From: Pseudomonas sp. ANT_J12
GTDB taxonomy: Bacteria > Pseudomonadota > Gammaproteobacteria > Pseudomonadales > Pseudomonadaceae
Length of the DNA stretch: 64,000 nt
Assembly: GCF_008370045.1 (NCBI RefSeq)
Contig: NZ_VOBN01000010.1
Span: 156,029 to 220,028, forward strand
Direction of reading: 5' to 3'
The notes below the pieces were generated by a model. The model saw only the letters and a list, made by a program, of their open reading frames with translations, did not search any database and was not told the DNA's origin. How positions within the stretch are numbered: position 1 is the stretch's first letter; each line of letters opens with the position of its first letter. Shown one piece after another: positions 16,186 to 24,586 of this stretch. The translations under genes and the position numbers were made by a program.

Positions 16186-17049
16186 GTGCTGAGTGCCGAG
16201 CTGAAGGCGTTTTACATGGTGGCCCGCCTGGGCAGCATTACCCTGGCGGCGAAGAAGCTCGGCCTGAGCCAACCCACCGTGACCACGCAGATTCGCAATC
16301 TGGAAAGCCAGTACTCGGTTGAGCTGTTCTACCGTGGCGGCCGCCGCCTCAGCGTCAGCGATGAGGGCGCGCGGCTGTTGCCGATGGTCAAGGCGCTGTT
16401 GCAGCAGGAAGCTGACATCGAGTTTTTCCTGCGCAACAGCGGCCAGGTCCAGGGCACTTTGCGCATTGCGGCCACGGCGCCGTATTACATCCTCGATCTG
16501 GTGAAGACCTTTCGCGAGCGCTTGCCGCAAGTGGAAGTGTCGGTGGAAATCGGCAACTCCCAGCAAGTTCTCGAAGCGCTGGAGGATTACCGGGTCGATG
16601 TCGCCGCGTCTTCGCAGTTGCTGGACGATGCGCGGCTGATTCGTCGGGTGCTCGGCAGCGATCCGCTGGTGCTGGCGGTGCACCGCAATCATCCGCTGGC
16701 GGTGCACGATCATGTGCCGCTCAGTGCGTTGGCTGGGCATACGTTGTTGATGCGTGAGTCGGGTTCGACCACTCGGCGGTTGACCGAAGAATTGCTGGCC
16801 GGCGCCGGGGTGAGTTTCGGGCCGTTGCTGGAGATTGGCAGCCGCGAGTCGATTCGCGAGGCCGTGCTGCGCAATATCGGCATCAGCATCATCGCCCGCC
16901 AGGAAGTACCCCATGATCCGCAGCTGCGGGTGCTGACGATTGAGAATGCGCCGCAGATTCCCGAGTATTTGTATTGCCTCAAGGAACGCAAAGGCGCGCG
17001 GTTGCCGGCGGCGTTTCTGGGGTTGGCGCAGGAAATGGCCCCCGCATAG
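16186..17049 (+). CDS. LysR-family transcriptional regulator, probably of aminophosphonate uptake
   Basis: A 287-residue LysR protein with an N-terminal winged helix-turn-helix (GSITLAAKKLGLSQPTVTTQ, about residues 17-36) and a C-terminal periplasmic-binding-like effector domain (RESGSTTRRLTEELL, SRESIREAVLRNIGISII). It starts with GTG 16 bases after cadA, but its position and orientation ahead of the aminophosphonate transporter suggest that it controls that operon. Family members beside 2-aminoethylphosphonate genes are annotated as their regulators. A type C REP pair and a possible translational hairpin lie between it and the transporter. Confidence 0.85.
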   Translation: MLSAELKAFYMVARLGSITLAAKKLGLSQPTVTTQIRNLESQYSVELFYRGGRRLSVSDEGARLLPMVKALLQQEADIEFFLRNSGQVQGTLRIAATAPYYILDLVKTFRERLPQVEVSVEIGNSQQVLEALEDYRVDVAASSQLLDDARLIRRVLGSDPLVLAVHRNHPLAVHDHVPLSALAGHTLLMRESGSTTRRLTEELLAGAGVSFGPLLEIGSRESIREAVLRNIGISIIARQEVPHDPQLRVLTIENAPQIPEYLYCLKERKGARLPAAFLGLAQEMAPA

Positions 17050-17052
17050 ATC

Positions 17053-17187
17053 CCTGTGGCGAGGGGGCTTGCCCCCGTTCGGCGGCGAAGCCGTCGCAAA
17101 CCCATCGAATGCGGTATGCCTGACAAAACACGGTTGCAGGTTTTGGGGCCGCTTCGCGACCCAACGGGGGCAAGCCCCCTCGCCACA
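17053..17187. repeat. REPIN, type C (TGTGGCGAGGGGGCTTGCCC)
   Basis: Inverted copies of CCTGTGGCGAGGGGGCTTGC and GGGGGCAAGCCCCCTCGCCA around about 85 bases. It lies directly behind the LysR stop. A second member is at 38376-38488. Confidence 0.9.
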
Positions 17188-17298
17188 ATTTCATCCGACA
17201 TAAGATCGTGGAATTTCCCAACCCAAATCCCCGAATACCACTATCAACCGTTTTTGCCTCACTGCCACATGACGGACGCATTACAAACCTAGGATGGG

Positions 17299-17317
17299 CC
17301 TCATCTGCTTGATGAGG
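17299..17317 (+). promoter_or_regulatory. hairpin that would mask the Shine-Dalgarno of the transporter operon
   Basis: CCTCATC (17299-17305), loop TGCTT, GATGAGG (17311-17317): a perfect 7-bp stem. GAGG in the right arm is the only Shine-Dalgarno candidate for the ATG at 17325 (spacing 7), so folding would hide it. A regulatory role is inferred. Confidence 0.5.
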
Positions 17318-17324
17318 TCTGTCC

Positions 17325-18401
17325 ATGAACCACTCGATCGCAACTGCCCTGACCAACCCCGGCGCTCCTATGAAGGTGCGTGGCGTGCAGAAACGCTTCG
17401 GCGCGTTCACTGCGCTGGATAACGTCTCCCTCGACGTGGCGGCCGGTGAGCTGGTGTGTCTGCTGGGCCCGTCGGGTTGTGGCAAAACCACCTTGCTGCG
17501 CTGCATCGCCGGCCTGGAGAAACAAGACAGCGGCGAGTTGTACCTCGGCGAGCGCGATGTTTCCCACCTGGCGCCGCAAGCCCGGGACTACGGAATTCTG
17601 TTCCAGTCTTACGCGCTGTTCCCCAATCTGACCGTCGAAGCGAACATTGCCTACGGCCTCGCCGGCAGTGGTCGCGATGAAGTGCGCAAGCGCGTCGGCC
17701 AGATGCTGGAACTGGTCGGCCTGCTCGGCAGTGAGAAAAAGTACCCCGGCCAATTGTCCGGCGGCCAGCAACAGCGGGTTGCCCTCGCTCGGGCCCTGGC
17801 CCCGGCGCCTTCGTTGTTGCTGCTCGACGAACCGATGTCCGCCCTCGACGCTCGGGTCCGCGAGCACCTGTGCACCGAGCTGCGCCAACTGCAACGCAAC
17901 CTCGGCGTCACCACGCTGATGGTCACCCACAACCAGGACGAGGCCATGCTGATGGCCGACCGTATCGCCGTGATGAACAACGGCAAGGTCGAGCAGTACG
18001 CCACGCCGCAGGAAATCTACGACCGCCCGGCCACGCCATTCGTGGCGGAGTTTGTCGGCCAGGGCAACTGGCTGCCGTTCCGTCGCAGCAGCGACAGCCA
18101 CGCCCAGGTCGGTGGCATGAATATGCGCCTGGCCGAAGGCAGTGCCAAAACCGCTTCCGGCCGTCTGTTCTGCCGCCCGGAGGCGATCAACGTCAACCCG
18201 CCGGTGCATGAAGAAAACCTGTTCCCGGCCAAGGTTCGCGAAATCACCTTCCTCGGCAATCGTTGCCGCATGAGCTTCGAGCTCGATCAACTGCCGGGCC
18301 ACGCCTTGCTGGCGGAGCTGGCGCCGGAAGCCATGCCGCGTCTCGGCGCCCAGCACATCATGGTCGCCTTGCCTCCACGCAGCCTGCAGGTGTTTGCCTG
18401 A
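17325..18401 (+). CDS. ABC transporter ATP-binding protein, putative 2-aminoethylphosphonate importer
   Basis: A 358-residue ATPase with Walker A GPSGCGKTT (about residue 48), the signature LSGGQQQRVALARAL, Walker B LLLLDEP, switch His in MVTHNQDEA, and a C-terminal TOBE-like domain (about 240-358), as in the CUT/phosphonate-polyamine group. Its partners (fused permease, binding protein, then aminophosphonate-type enzymes) place it in the PhnT2-like 2-aminoethylphosphonate family. The stop overlaps the next start by one base, showing translational coupling. An internal ATG at 17370 would shorten it by 15 residues; the first ATG is preferred for its spacing to GAGG. Confidence 0.88.
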   Translation: MNHSIATALTNPGAPMKVRGVQKRFGAFTALDNVSLDVAAGELVCLLGPSGCGKTTLLRCIAGLEKQDSGELYLGERDVSHLAPQARDYGILFQSYALFPNLTVEANIAYGLAGSGRDEVRKRVGQMLELVGLLGSEKKYPGQLSGGQQQRVALARALAPAPSLLLLDEPMSALDARVREHLCTELRQLQRNLGVTTLMVTHNQDEAMLMADRIAVMNNGKVEQYATPQEIYDRPATPFVAEFVGQGNWLPFRRSSDSHAQVGGMNMRLAEGSAKTASGRLFCRPEAINVNPPVHEENLFPAKVREITFLGNRCRMSFELDQLPGHALLAELAPEAMPRLGAQHIMVALPPRSLQVFA

Positions 18402-20125
18402 TGAGCGCGAACCTCGCGCTGCCGATACCGCACAAGCAGGTTCGGCAGACCTCCCGTGCCGAGATCGGCGACCGGGTGTTCGTGGTGGGCGGCAAAGTCC
18501 TGTTGCTGGTGTTGCTCGGCCTCGCAGTGTTGATGCCGTTGCTGGCGATCTTCTGGCGCGGTTTCAGCGCCGAAGCCGGGCAGGGCGGTGGTTTGGTCGC
18601 TGCTCGTGAACTGGTCACCAGCGCGAATTTCCATTGGTTGCTCGGCAATAGCCTGAAAGTTTCCCTCAGCGTCGCGGCGATTGTCGTACCGCTGGCCTAC
18701 CTGTTTGCCTACGCATTGCAACGCACATTGATTCCGGGCAAAGGCATCTGGCGCGGCATGTCGTTGTTGCCGCTGATGGCGCCGTCGATGCTGCCGGGGA
18801 TTGCGCTGGTTTACCTGTTCGGCAATCAGGGCCTGTTGCGCGGATTGCTCTCGGACAATATCTACGGTTTCTGGGGCATTGTTCTGGGTGAGGTGATCTA
18901 CACCTTCCCACACGCCTTGATGATTCTTCTGTCGGCGCTTTCGTTGGCGGATGCGCGACTGTTCGATGCGGCGTCGAGCATGGGCGCCAGTCCGGCCAAA
19001 GCCTTTCGCAGCATCACCTGGCCGGCGACGCGTCAGGCGGTGTTCGCGGCGTTCTGTTTAGTCTTCACGTTGACCATCACCGACTTCGGCGTGCCCGTAG
19101 TAGTCGGCGGTGATTACCAAGTGCTGGCGCTGGAAGCCTACAAAGCCGTGGTCGGCCAGCAACAATTCGGTCGTGGTGCGTTGATCGGCATGGTGTTGCT
19201 GCTGCCGGCGCTGTTTAGCTTCGGCGTTGATGCCTGGTTGCGTCGACGTCACGGCGATTCCATGAGCGGCCGCGCGCAAGTGTTCAAACCGGCGCCATCG
19301 CAGCTGCGGGACGGCTGCTACCTGGCCATCGTCCTATTGATCTGCGCGGTGTTGCTGCTGGTGTTCGGCATGGCGGTGTACTCGTCGCTGGTGAAATTCT
19401 GGCCGTACAACCTGTCGCTGTCGCTCAATCATTACCAGTTCAACGACACGGCGGGCGGCGGCTGGCTGGCCTATGGCAACAGCGTGAAGATGGCGTTGTG
19501 CACGGCGTTGATCGGCAGCGTGCTGATCTTCACTGGCGCCTACCTGATGGAAAAAACCAAGGGCCAGCGCGGACTGAATCTGACACTGCGCATGCTCAGT
19601 TTCGTACCGATGGCGGTGCCGGGACTGGTGTTGGGTCTGGGTTACGTCTTCTTCTTCAACCTCAGCGGCAACCCGCTGCATGTGCTCTACGGGACCATGA
19701 CGTTGCTGGTGATCTGCACCATTGCTCACTATTTGACCACCGCGCAAATGACCGCCACCACCGCGCTGCGCCAGCTCGACGCCGAGTTCGAAGCCGCCGC
19801 GCTGTCGCTCAAGGCACCGCTGTATCGGCATTACCTGCGGGTCACCGTGCCGATCTGTCTGCCGGCGCTGCTGGACATCGTGCGCTACCTGTTCGTCTCG
19901 GCCATGACCACCGTCTCGGCGGCGATCTTCCTCTACAGCCCCGACACCATCCTCGCGGCGGTGGCGGTGCTGAACATGGACGACGCCGGCAACGTTGGCG
20001 GCGCGGCGGCGATGTCGACCCTGATTCTGTTCACCTCGGCGGGCGTGTCCCTGCTGCTGGCCTGGGCTTCGCGCGGTTTGCTGCGTCGCTCCCAGGCCTG
20101 GCGGCAGACCGCGCCTGGCAACTGA
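18401..20125 (+). CDS. ABC transporter permease, two fused modules, putative 2-aminoethylphosphonate importer
   Basis: A 574-residue inner-membrane protein with roughly twelve helices in two homologous permease halves. The coupling (EAA) loops are seen at DAASSMGASPAKAFRSITWP (first half) and EAAALSLKAPLYRHYLRVTV (second half). Fusion of both permease domains in one chain is typical of the PhnU2-like aminoethylphosphonate and ferric-type importers, so no second permease gene is needed. The ATG at 18401 overlaps the TGA of the ATPase gene; the longer upstream frame overlaps that gene fully and was rejected. Confidence 0.88.
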   Translation: MSANLALPIPHKQVRQTSRAEIGDRVFVVGGKVLLLVLLGLAVLMPLLAIFWRGFSAEAGQGGGLVAARELVTSANFHWLLGNSLKVSLSVAAIVVPLAYLFAYALQRTLIPGKGIWRGMSLLPLMAPSMLPGIALVYLFGNQGLLRGLLSDNIYGFWGIVLGEVIYTFPHALMILLSALSLADARLFDAASSMGASPAKAFRSITWPATRQAVFAAFCLVFTLTITDFGVPVVVGGDYQVLALEAYKAVVGQQQFGRGALIGMVLLLPALFSFGVDAWLRRRHGDSMSGRAQVFKPAPSQLRDGCYLAIVLLICAVLLLVFGMAVYSSLVKFWPYNLSLSLNHYQFNDTAGGGWLAYGNSVKMALCTALIGSVLIFTGAYLMEKTKGQRGLNLTLRMLSFVPMAVPGLVLGLGYVFFFNLSGNPLHVLYGTMTLLVICTIAHYLTTAQMTATTALRQLDAEFEAAALSLKAPLYRHYLRVTVPICLPALLDIVRYLFVSAMTTVSAAIFLYSPDTILAAVAVLNMDDAGNVGGAAAMSTLILFTSAGVSLLLAWASRGLLRRSQAWRQTAPGN

Positions 20126-20164
20126 TTCAATAAATAAATCTGTCCCCATAAAAGGAACCGCATC

Positions 20165-21190
20165 ATGTTCAAGCCTTTGGCCCTGGCCGCTGCTGTCCTC
20201 ACCACTTTCAGCCTGAACGCCTTCGCGGCGAAAACCGAGTTGACGGTGTACACCGCCCTCGAAGCCGAACAATTGAAGACCTACAAGGACGCCTTCGAAA
20301 AGGCCAATCCGGACGTTGAGATCAAGTGGGTGCGTGATTCCACCGGGATCATCACCGCCAAGTTGCTGGCCGAGAAAGAGCGCCCGCAAGCCGATGCGGT
20401 CTGGGGCCTGGCCGCGTCGAGCCTGGCGATTCTCGATCAACAAGGCATGCTGCAAAGCTACGCGCCAAAGGACCTGGGCAAGATCGGCGGCAACTACCGC
20501 GACGCCGCCAACCCGCCCGCCTGGGTCGGCATGGACGTGTGGGCCGCGACCATTTGCTTCAACACTGTCGAAGCCGAGAAGCAGGGCCTGACCAAACCCG
20601 TGAGCTGGCAAGACCTGACCAAGCCGGAGTACAAAGGCAAGATCGTCATGCCCAACCCGGCCTCGTCCGGCACCGGTTTCCTCGACGTCAGCGCCTGGCT
20701 GCAAACCTTCGGCGAGAAGCAGGGCTGGGCCTACATGGATGGCCTGCACCAGAACATCGGCCAGTACGTTCACTCCGGTTCCAAGCCGTGCAAACTCGCG
20801 GCTTCCGGGGAATTCCCGATTGGTATTTCCTTTGAGTACCCGGCGGTTCAACTGAAGCGCCAAGGCGCGCCGCTGGACATCATCCTGCCGAAAGAAGGCC
20901 TGGGCTGGGAGATCGAAGCCACCGCCGTGATCAAGGGCACCGCCCACGAAGACGCGGCGAAGAAACTGGCCGACTTCTCCGCCAGCCCGGCGGCGATGGA
21001 GCTCTATAAAGAGAACTTCGCCGTTCTCGCTCAACCGGGCATCGCCAAGCCGCAGACCGAATTGCCGGCAGATTACGAGCAGCGTCTGATCAAGAACGAC
21101 TTTGCCTGGGCCTCGAAAAATCGTGACGAGATCCTGACCGAGTGGCGTAAGCGCTATGACGGCAAGTCCGAGAAAGTGGTTGCCAAGTAA
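20165..21190 (+). CDS. periplasmic binding protein, putative 2-aminoethylphosphonate importer
   Basis: A 341-residue class II solute-binding protein. The N terminus is a standard signal peptide with predicted cleavage after AFA (about residue 22), leaving AKTELTVYTALEAEQLKTYK. Blocks such as WVRDSTGIITAKLLAEKE, NPASSGTGFLDVSAWL and GISFEYPAVQLKRQGAPLD match the family of iron(III)/aminoethylphosphonate binding proteins (PhnS2-like). It ends the transport part of the operon and is followed by a palindromic repeat before the catabolic genes. Ligand identity (2-aminoethylphosphonate or a derivative) rests on context. Confidence 0.88.
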   Translation: MFKPLALAAAVLTTFSLNAFAAKTELTVYTALEAEQLKTYKDAFEKANPDVEIKWVRDSTGIITAKLLAEKERPQADAVWGLAASSLAILDQQGMLQSYAPKDLGKIGGNYRDAANPPAWVGMDVWAATICFNTVEAEKQGLTKPVSWQDLTKPEYKGKIVMPNPASSGTGFLDVSAWLQTFGEKQGWAYMDGLHQNIGQYVHSGSKPCKLAASGEFPIGISFEYPAVQLKRQGAPLDIILPKEGLGWEIEATAVIKGTAHEDAAKKLADFSASPAAMELYKENFAVLAQPGIAKPQTELPADYEQRLIKNDFAWASKNRDEILTEWRKRYDGKSEKVVAK

Positions 21191-21206
21191 CCGACACCGC
21201 TCGACC

Positions 21207-21310
21207 GATCGTTCCCACGCTCTGCGTGGGAATGCAGCCAAGGACGCTCCGCGTCCTCTGTGACGCAGAGCGTCACGGGATTCATTCCCACGCGGAGCGT
21301 GGGAACGATC
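21207..21310. repeat. GATCGTTCCCACGC palindromic element, copy 3
   Basis: About 104 bases inserted between the binding-protein gene and the flavoenzyme gene of the same operon. Outer arms are perfect for 14 bases and inner arms include GACGCTCCGCGTC and GACGCAGAGCGTC. It could reduce read-through or stabilise the upstream mRNA. Confidence 0.9.
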
Positions 21311-21324
21311 ATTGGGGGAACTCC

Positions 21325-22458
21325 ATGACACACCACAACGACATGCTCATCGTCGGCGCCGGCATCCTCGGCCTGTCCCATGCCTACGCCGCCGCCAAGC
21401 GCGGTCTGAAAGTCAGCGTTTTCGAACGCAGCGAAACACCTTTGGGCGCCTCGGTCCGCAACTTCGGCCAGGCCCTGGTCACTGGCCAGCCACCGGGCCT
21501 GATGCTGGAACTGGCCAAAGCCAGCCGCGACATCTGGGGCCATTGGGCCAACGTCGCCGGCCTGCCACTCAAGCGCAACGGCTCGTACCTGTTCGCCCGC
21601 ACCGAAGCCGAAGAACACCTGCTGCAAGCCTTTTGCAACGGTCGCGCCGTGGAACACAACTACAACGTCGAACTGCTGCGCGGTGCTGCCCTGCGGGATT
21701 TGTACGGCGGCCAGTTCAGCCATCACCGCGCCGCGCTGCACGGCATCGACGATCAGCAACTGTATTCCCGCGAAGCGATTCCGGCGCTGATCGATTACCT
21801 GCGCCGCGAACTCGGCGTCGAGTTTCACTTCTCCACCCTGGTGCGCGACATTGAGCCCGGTCGCTTGCACAGCACCGCCGGCAGCTTCAGCGCCGGGCAG
21901 ATCATCGTTTGTTCGGGGCACGACTATCAGACCTTGCTGGCCGAACCGATCGCCGCGCTCAACCCGCACATCTGCCGCCTGCAAATGCTCCGCGCCCGGC
22001 CGCAGATCGATCTGAATCTGCAACACGCACTGCTCACCGGATTGAGCTGCGTGCATTACGGCGCATTCGCCGACCTGCCGGAAGCCGCCGCCGTAGAGGC
22101 GCAAATCCTGCGCGATGCCCCGCACCTGCACGACAACGGAATCCACCTGCTGATCAGCCCGACGCCTTACGGCGAATTGATCATCGGCGATTCCCATCAC
22201 TACGGCAGCGATCCCTCACCGTTCAACGCCGAGCAGGTGGACGACTGGATGATCGAACTGGCCGAACAGACGTTGGGCTGCAAGATTCAGGTCATCGAGC
22301 GCTGGCAGGGGGTCTATGGTTCCAAGGGGCCGGGCCCGTTCTCGTTCCTGCGCCCGCAACCCGGCGTCAGCGTGGCGCTGATGCACACTGGCGTCGGCAT
22401 GAGTGTCGGGCCGGCGATGGCCGAGCGTAACGTCGGCCTTCTATTGGGAGAGGATTGA
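21325..22458 (+). CDS. FAD-dependent oxidoreductase, TIGR03364-like, aminophosphonate context
   Basis: A 377-residue flavoenzyme of the DAO (D-amino-acid oxidase/sarcosine oxidase) superfamily. The FAD-binding GAGILGLSHAYAAAKRG follows MLIVG at the N terminus; a C-terminal LMHTGVGMSVGPAMAERNVG block closes the FAD site. Its position next to an aminophosphonate importer and a PhnZ-like gene matches the clade proposed to oxidise aminophosphonates, some members of which have been reported to act on N-methyl-2-aminoethylphosphonate. That substrate is inferred here. ATG 21325 has a GGGGGAA Shine-Dalgarno; the longer frame runs into the upstream repeat. The stop overlaps the next start by one base. 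Confidence 0.85.
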   Translation: MTHHNDMLIVGAGILGLSHAYAAAKRGLKVSVFERSETPLGASVRNFGQALVTGQPPGLMLELAKASRDIWGHWANVAGLPLKRNGSYLFARTEAEEHLLQAFCNGRAVEHNYNVELLRGAALRDLYGGQFSHHRAALHGIDDQQLYSREAIPALIDYLRRELGVEFHFSTLVRDIEPGRLHSTAGSFSAGQIIVCSGHDYQTLLAEPIAALNPHICRLQMLRARPQIDLNLQHALLTGLSCVHYGAFADLPEAAAVEAQILRDAPHLHDNGIHLLISPTPYGELIIGDSHHYGSDPSPFNAEQVDDWMIELAEQTLGCKIQVIERWQGVYGSKGPGPFSFLRPQPGVSVALMHTGVGMSVGPAMAERNVGLLLGED

Positions 22459-23015
22459 TGGCGCGGCATGAACAAGTGATTGCCGAGGTGTTCGCCCTGT
22501 ACGAACGCTTCGGCGACAGCGACTACATCGGCGAACCGGTGTCGCAGATCGAGCACATGTCCCAGGCCGCCGAATTGGCCATGGCCGAAGGCTTCGACGA
22601 TGAAGTGGTGTTGGCGGCGTTCTTTCACGATATCGGGCATATCTGCACCGAGAGTGCCGAGAACATGGGCGGTTTCGGCGTGGTCAGCCATGAACGCCTC
22701 GGTGCTGACTATCTGTGCCGCGCCGGTTTCAGCGAACGCATGGCGCGGCTGGTGGAATACCACGTGCAGGCCAAGCGGTATCTGACGCTGAAAGAGCCGG
22801 GGTACTACGAACGCTTGAGCGAGGCCAGTCGCCGGACCCTGGAATATCAGGGCGGGGTGATGACGTCGGCCGAGGCTGAGGCGTTCGAGCAGGACCCTTT
22901 GTGTGCGGTGAGTTTGCGCATGCGCCAGTGGGATGAGCAGGCCAAGGAGATGTGGGTACCGGTGCTGGACCTTGGTCTTTTGAAGGCAAAGGCGTTGCGC
23001 CTGTTGGCGGCGTAG
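22458..23015 (+). CDS. phnZ: PhnZ-like HD-domain mixed-valent diiron oxygenase
   Basis: A 185-residue HD-domain protein. PhnZ cleaves the C-P bond of (R)-2-amino-1-hydroxyethylphosphonate to glycine and phosphate using a Fe(II)/Fe(III) centre. The expected ligands are present: H33, H57, D58, H78, H102 and D159, with H61 and K106. The Y23/E26 pair (DYIGEP) corresponds to the PhnZ substrate-gating Tyr24/Glu27, which separates it from generic HD phosphohydrolases. It is translationally coupled to the flavoenzyme gene (TGATG). The hydroxylase PhnY, which makes the PhnZ substrate in the known pathway, is not in the window. Confidence 0.85.
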   Translation: MARHEQVIAEVFALYERFGDSDYIGEPVSQIEHMSQAAELAMAEGFDDEVVLAAFFHDIGHICTESAENMGGFGVVSHERLGADYLCRAGFSERMARLVEYHVQAKRYLTLKEPGYYERLSEASRRTLEYQGGVMTSAEAEAFEQDPLCAVSLRMRQWDEQAKEMWVPVLDLGLLKAKALRLLAA

Positions 23016-23035
23016 GGCCATAAGAGCGAGGTGCG

Positions 23036-23112
23036 GTCATCGCGGGCAAGCCTTGCTCCTACAAGGGATCAGCGCCAGCCTCCTGTAGGAGCAAGGCGTG
23101 CCCGCGATGGCG
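23036..23112. repeat. REPIN, type A variant
   Basis: ATCGCGGGCAAGCCTTGCTC at the left and GAGCAAGGCGTGCCCGCGAT at the right with a short spacer. The arms differ slightly from the main type (CCTTGC for CCTCGC). Confidence 0.85.
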
Positions 23113-23116
23113 TATA

Positions 23117-23217
23117 GATCGTTCCCACGCTCCGCGTGGGAATGCCTCAAGGGACGCTCCGCGTTCCAGTGACGCAGAGCGTCACGGGCTGCATTCCCAC
23201 GGAGCGTGGGAACAATC
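23117..23217. repeat. GATCGTTCCCACGC palindromic element, copy 4
   Basis: About 101 bases between the convergent phnZ and DUF3482 genes, directly beside a REPIN. The right outer arm is degenerate (GGAGCGTGGGAACAATC). Confidence 0.85.
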
Positions 23218-24586
23218 ACTCAACCACTTTCGCAGCCAACCCCTCAACCTGCTCCTGCCGCTCCGCCTGGCTCAACTTCGCCTGGGGATTGAGCGACGAC
23301 CACTGCGGATGCGCCCGCGCCTTGTTCAGCGCCTCGGGCAGTTTGCCTTCGCGCCAGGTCTTGTCCTGGGGCGTGGCCACCTGGATGCTGTCCATCGCCG
23401 CATGCCCGCGCTGGTTCAAGGCTTGTACCAGTTGCCGCTGACGCAGGGCCAATAGCCGCAACACGCTGTCATCGACGGTCAATTCGCGCTGGCCCTTGAT
23501 CTTGCCCAGCAAGCGCCCGCCGTAACTGCGGGCGGTTTGCAGGGCACCGCCAGCAATCGCCCCGGCCAATGCCGCCACGCCGAGGGTCAGGCCGCCGACC
23601 AGCAGATCCACGCCAGCCCCCGCCGCTGCGCCCGCCGCAATGCCACCGCCAACCCGCACGCCCAATTGCTTGAGGGTTTCGGGGTTGAACAAGTCATCGC
23701 CCCAACGGCCGTCAAGCAGCGGCAAGTCACTGGCCGCCGCGTCTTGCGGGCGGAAGGCGTAGAGCTTGAGCAAGGCTTCGACGCAACGCTGTTCTCGCTG
23801 GCGCACGGCTTTGCGCAGTTCGCTGATCGCTTGTTGTTCCTGTTCCGCCTCGCTGACCACGCTGCGTCGGCACGCAGCGCAATCGATCAATAAATCGGCA
23901 ATCAGCCGCGCCGCGCTGTGCTGACGGGCGATGCGCTGGGCCTGTTGATCGGCGATCAGGCGATCCAGTTGCGGGCGGGCGTTTTCCAGCAACAGCGCGA
24001 GGCTTTCATAGAGCCGGCGTTCGCCATCCTCCGGCGGGGCGACGCTGTCGAAGCGCACCAACGCATGCAGCCCGAGACGCGCCAGAGCTTCACGCCAATC
24101 CGGCTCGCGATGCTGGGCGCTGCTGACGAAATTCAGCACCGGCAGCAGCGGTTTACCGCAACTGGCCAACACTTCCAGTTCATCGCGGTACTTGGCCAGC
24201 ACCGGTTCCCGGGCGTCGATCACATAGAGGCCGGCGTCCGAGGCCAGGAGTTGGCGCAGCACTTTGGCTTCCTGTTCGAAACGCTGCCGGGCTTCGCTGC
24301 CTTCAAGGAATCGCGTCAGTCGCGCCGGGCCGTCGAGGCGTTCGCCCGGGCGCTCCAGGCGTTCGAGGTAGTCGAGCAGGGCGATGGCGTCTTCCAACCC
24401 GGGCGTGTCGTAGAGGTCGAGCAACGGTTCGCCGTCCACCGACAGCCGGGCACCTTCGACATGCCGAGTGGTGCTGGGCCGATGGGACACTTCGCCGAAA
24501 CCGACATCTCGGGTCAGGGTGCGCAGCAATGAGGTTTTGCCGACGTTGGTGTGGCCGACCACCGCGAGTTTCAAAGGCTTAGTCAT
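23216..24586 (-). CDS. GTPase with DUF3482 domain
   Basis: A 456-residue P-loop GTPase. G1 is GHTNVGKTS (residues 11-19), a Thr-rich switch I is near 38-42 (RPSTTRHVEG), and G3 is DTPG (60-63). A standard NKxD G4 is not obvious; NFVSS stands near that place. The middle is helical with a CAACRR-type Cys pair, and residues around 315-365 form a glycine/alanine-rich hydrophobic stretch that may insert in the membrane. It overlaps the end of the upstream DUF2868 gene by 8 bases, and the two form a conserved pair in gamma-proteobacteria. Function unknown. Confidence 0.85.
   Translation of the reverse strand: MTKPLKLAVVGHTNVGKTSLLRTLTRDVGFGEVSHRPSTTRHVEGARLSVDGEPLLDLYDTPGLEDAIALLDYLERLERPGERLDGPARLTRFLEGSEARQRFEQEAKVLRQLLASDAGLYVIDAREPVLAKYRDELEVLASCGKPLLPVLNFVSSAQHREPDWREALARLGLHALVRFDSVAPPEDGERRLYESLALLLENARPQLDRLIADQQAQRIARQHSAARLIADLLIDCAACRRSVVSEAEQEQQAISELRKAVRQREQRCVEALLKLYAFRPQDAAASDLPLLDGRWGDDLFNPETLKQLGVRVGGGIAAGAAAGAGVDLLVGGLTLGVAALAGAIAGGALQTARSYGGRLLGKIKGQRELTVDDSVLRLLALRQRQLVQALNQRGHAAMDSIQVATPQDKTWREGKLPEALNKARAHPQWSSLNPQAKLSQAERQEQVEGLAAKVVE

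Noticed and set aside
16141..16200. Possible fusion or shared operon of cadA and the LysR gene as one metal-response unit
   Set aside because: The LysR protein has no metal site and its natural context is the phosphonate importer; kept only as a low-interest observation.
19334..21331. 665-codon minus-strand frame over the permease and binding protein
   Set aside because: Antisense to two transporter genes and extends into a palindromic repeat; low-complexity translation.
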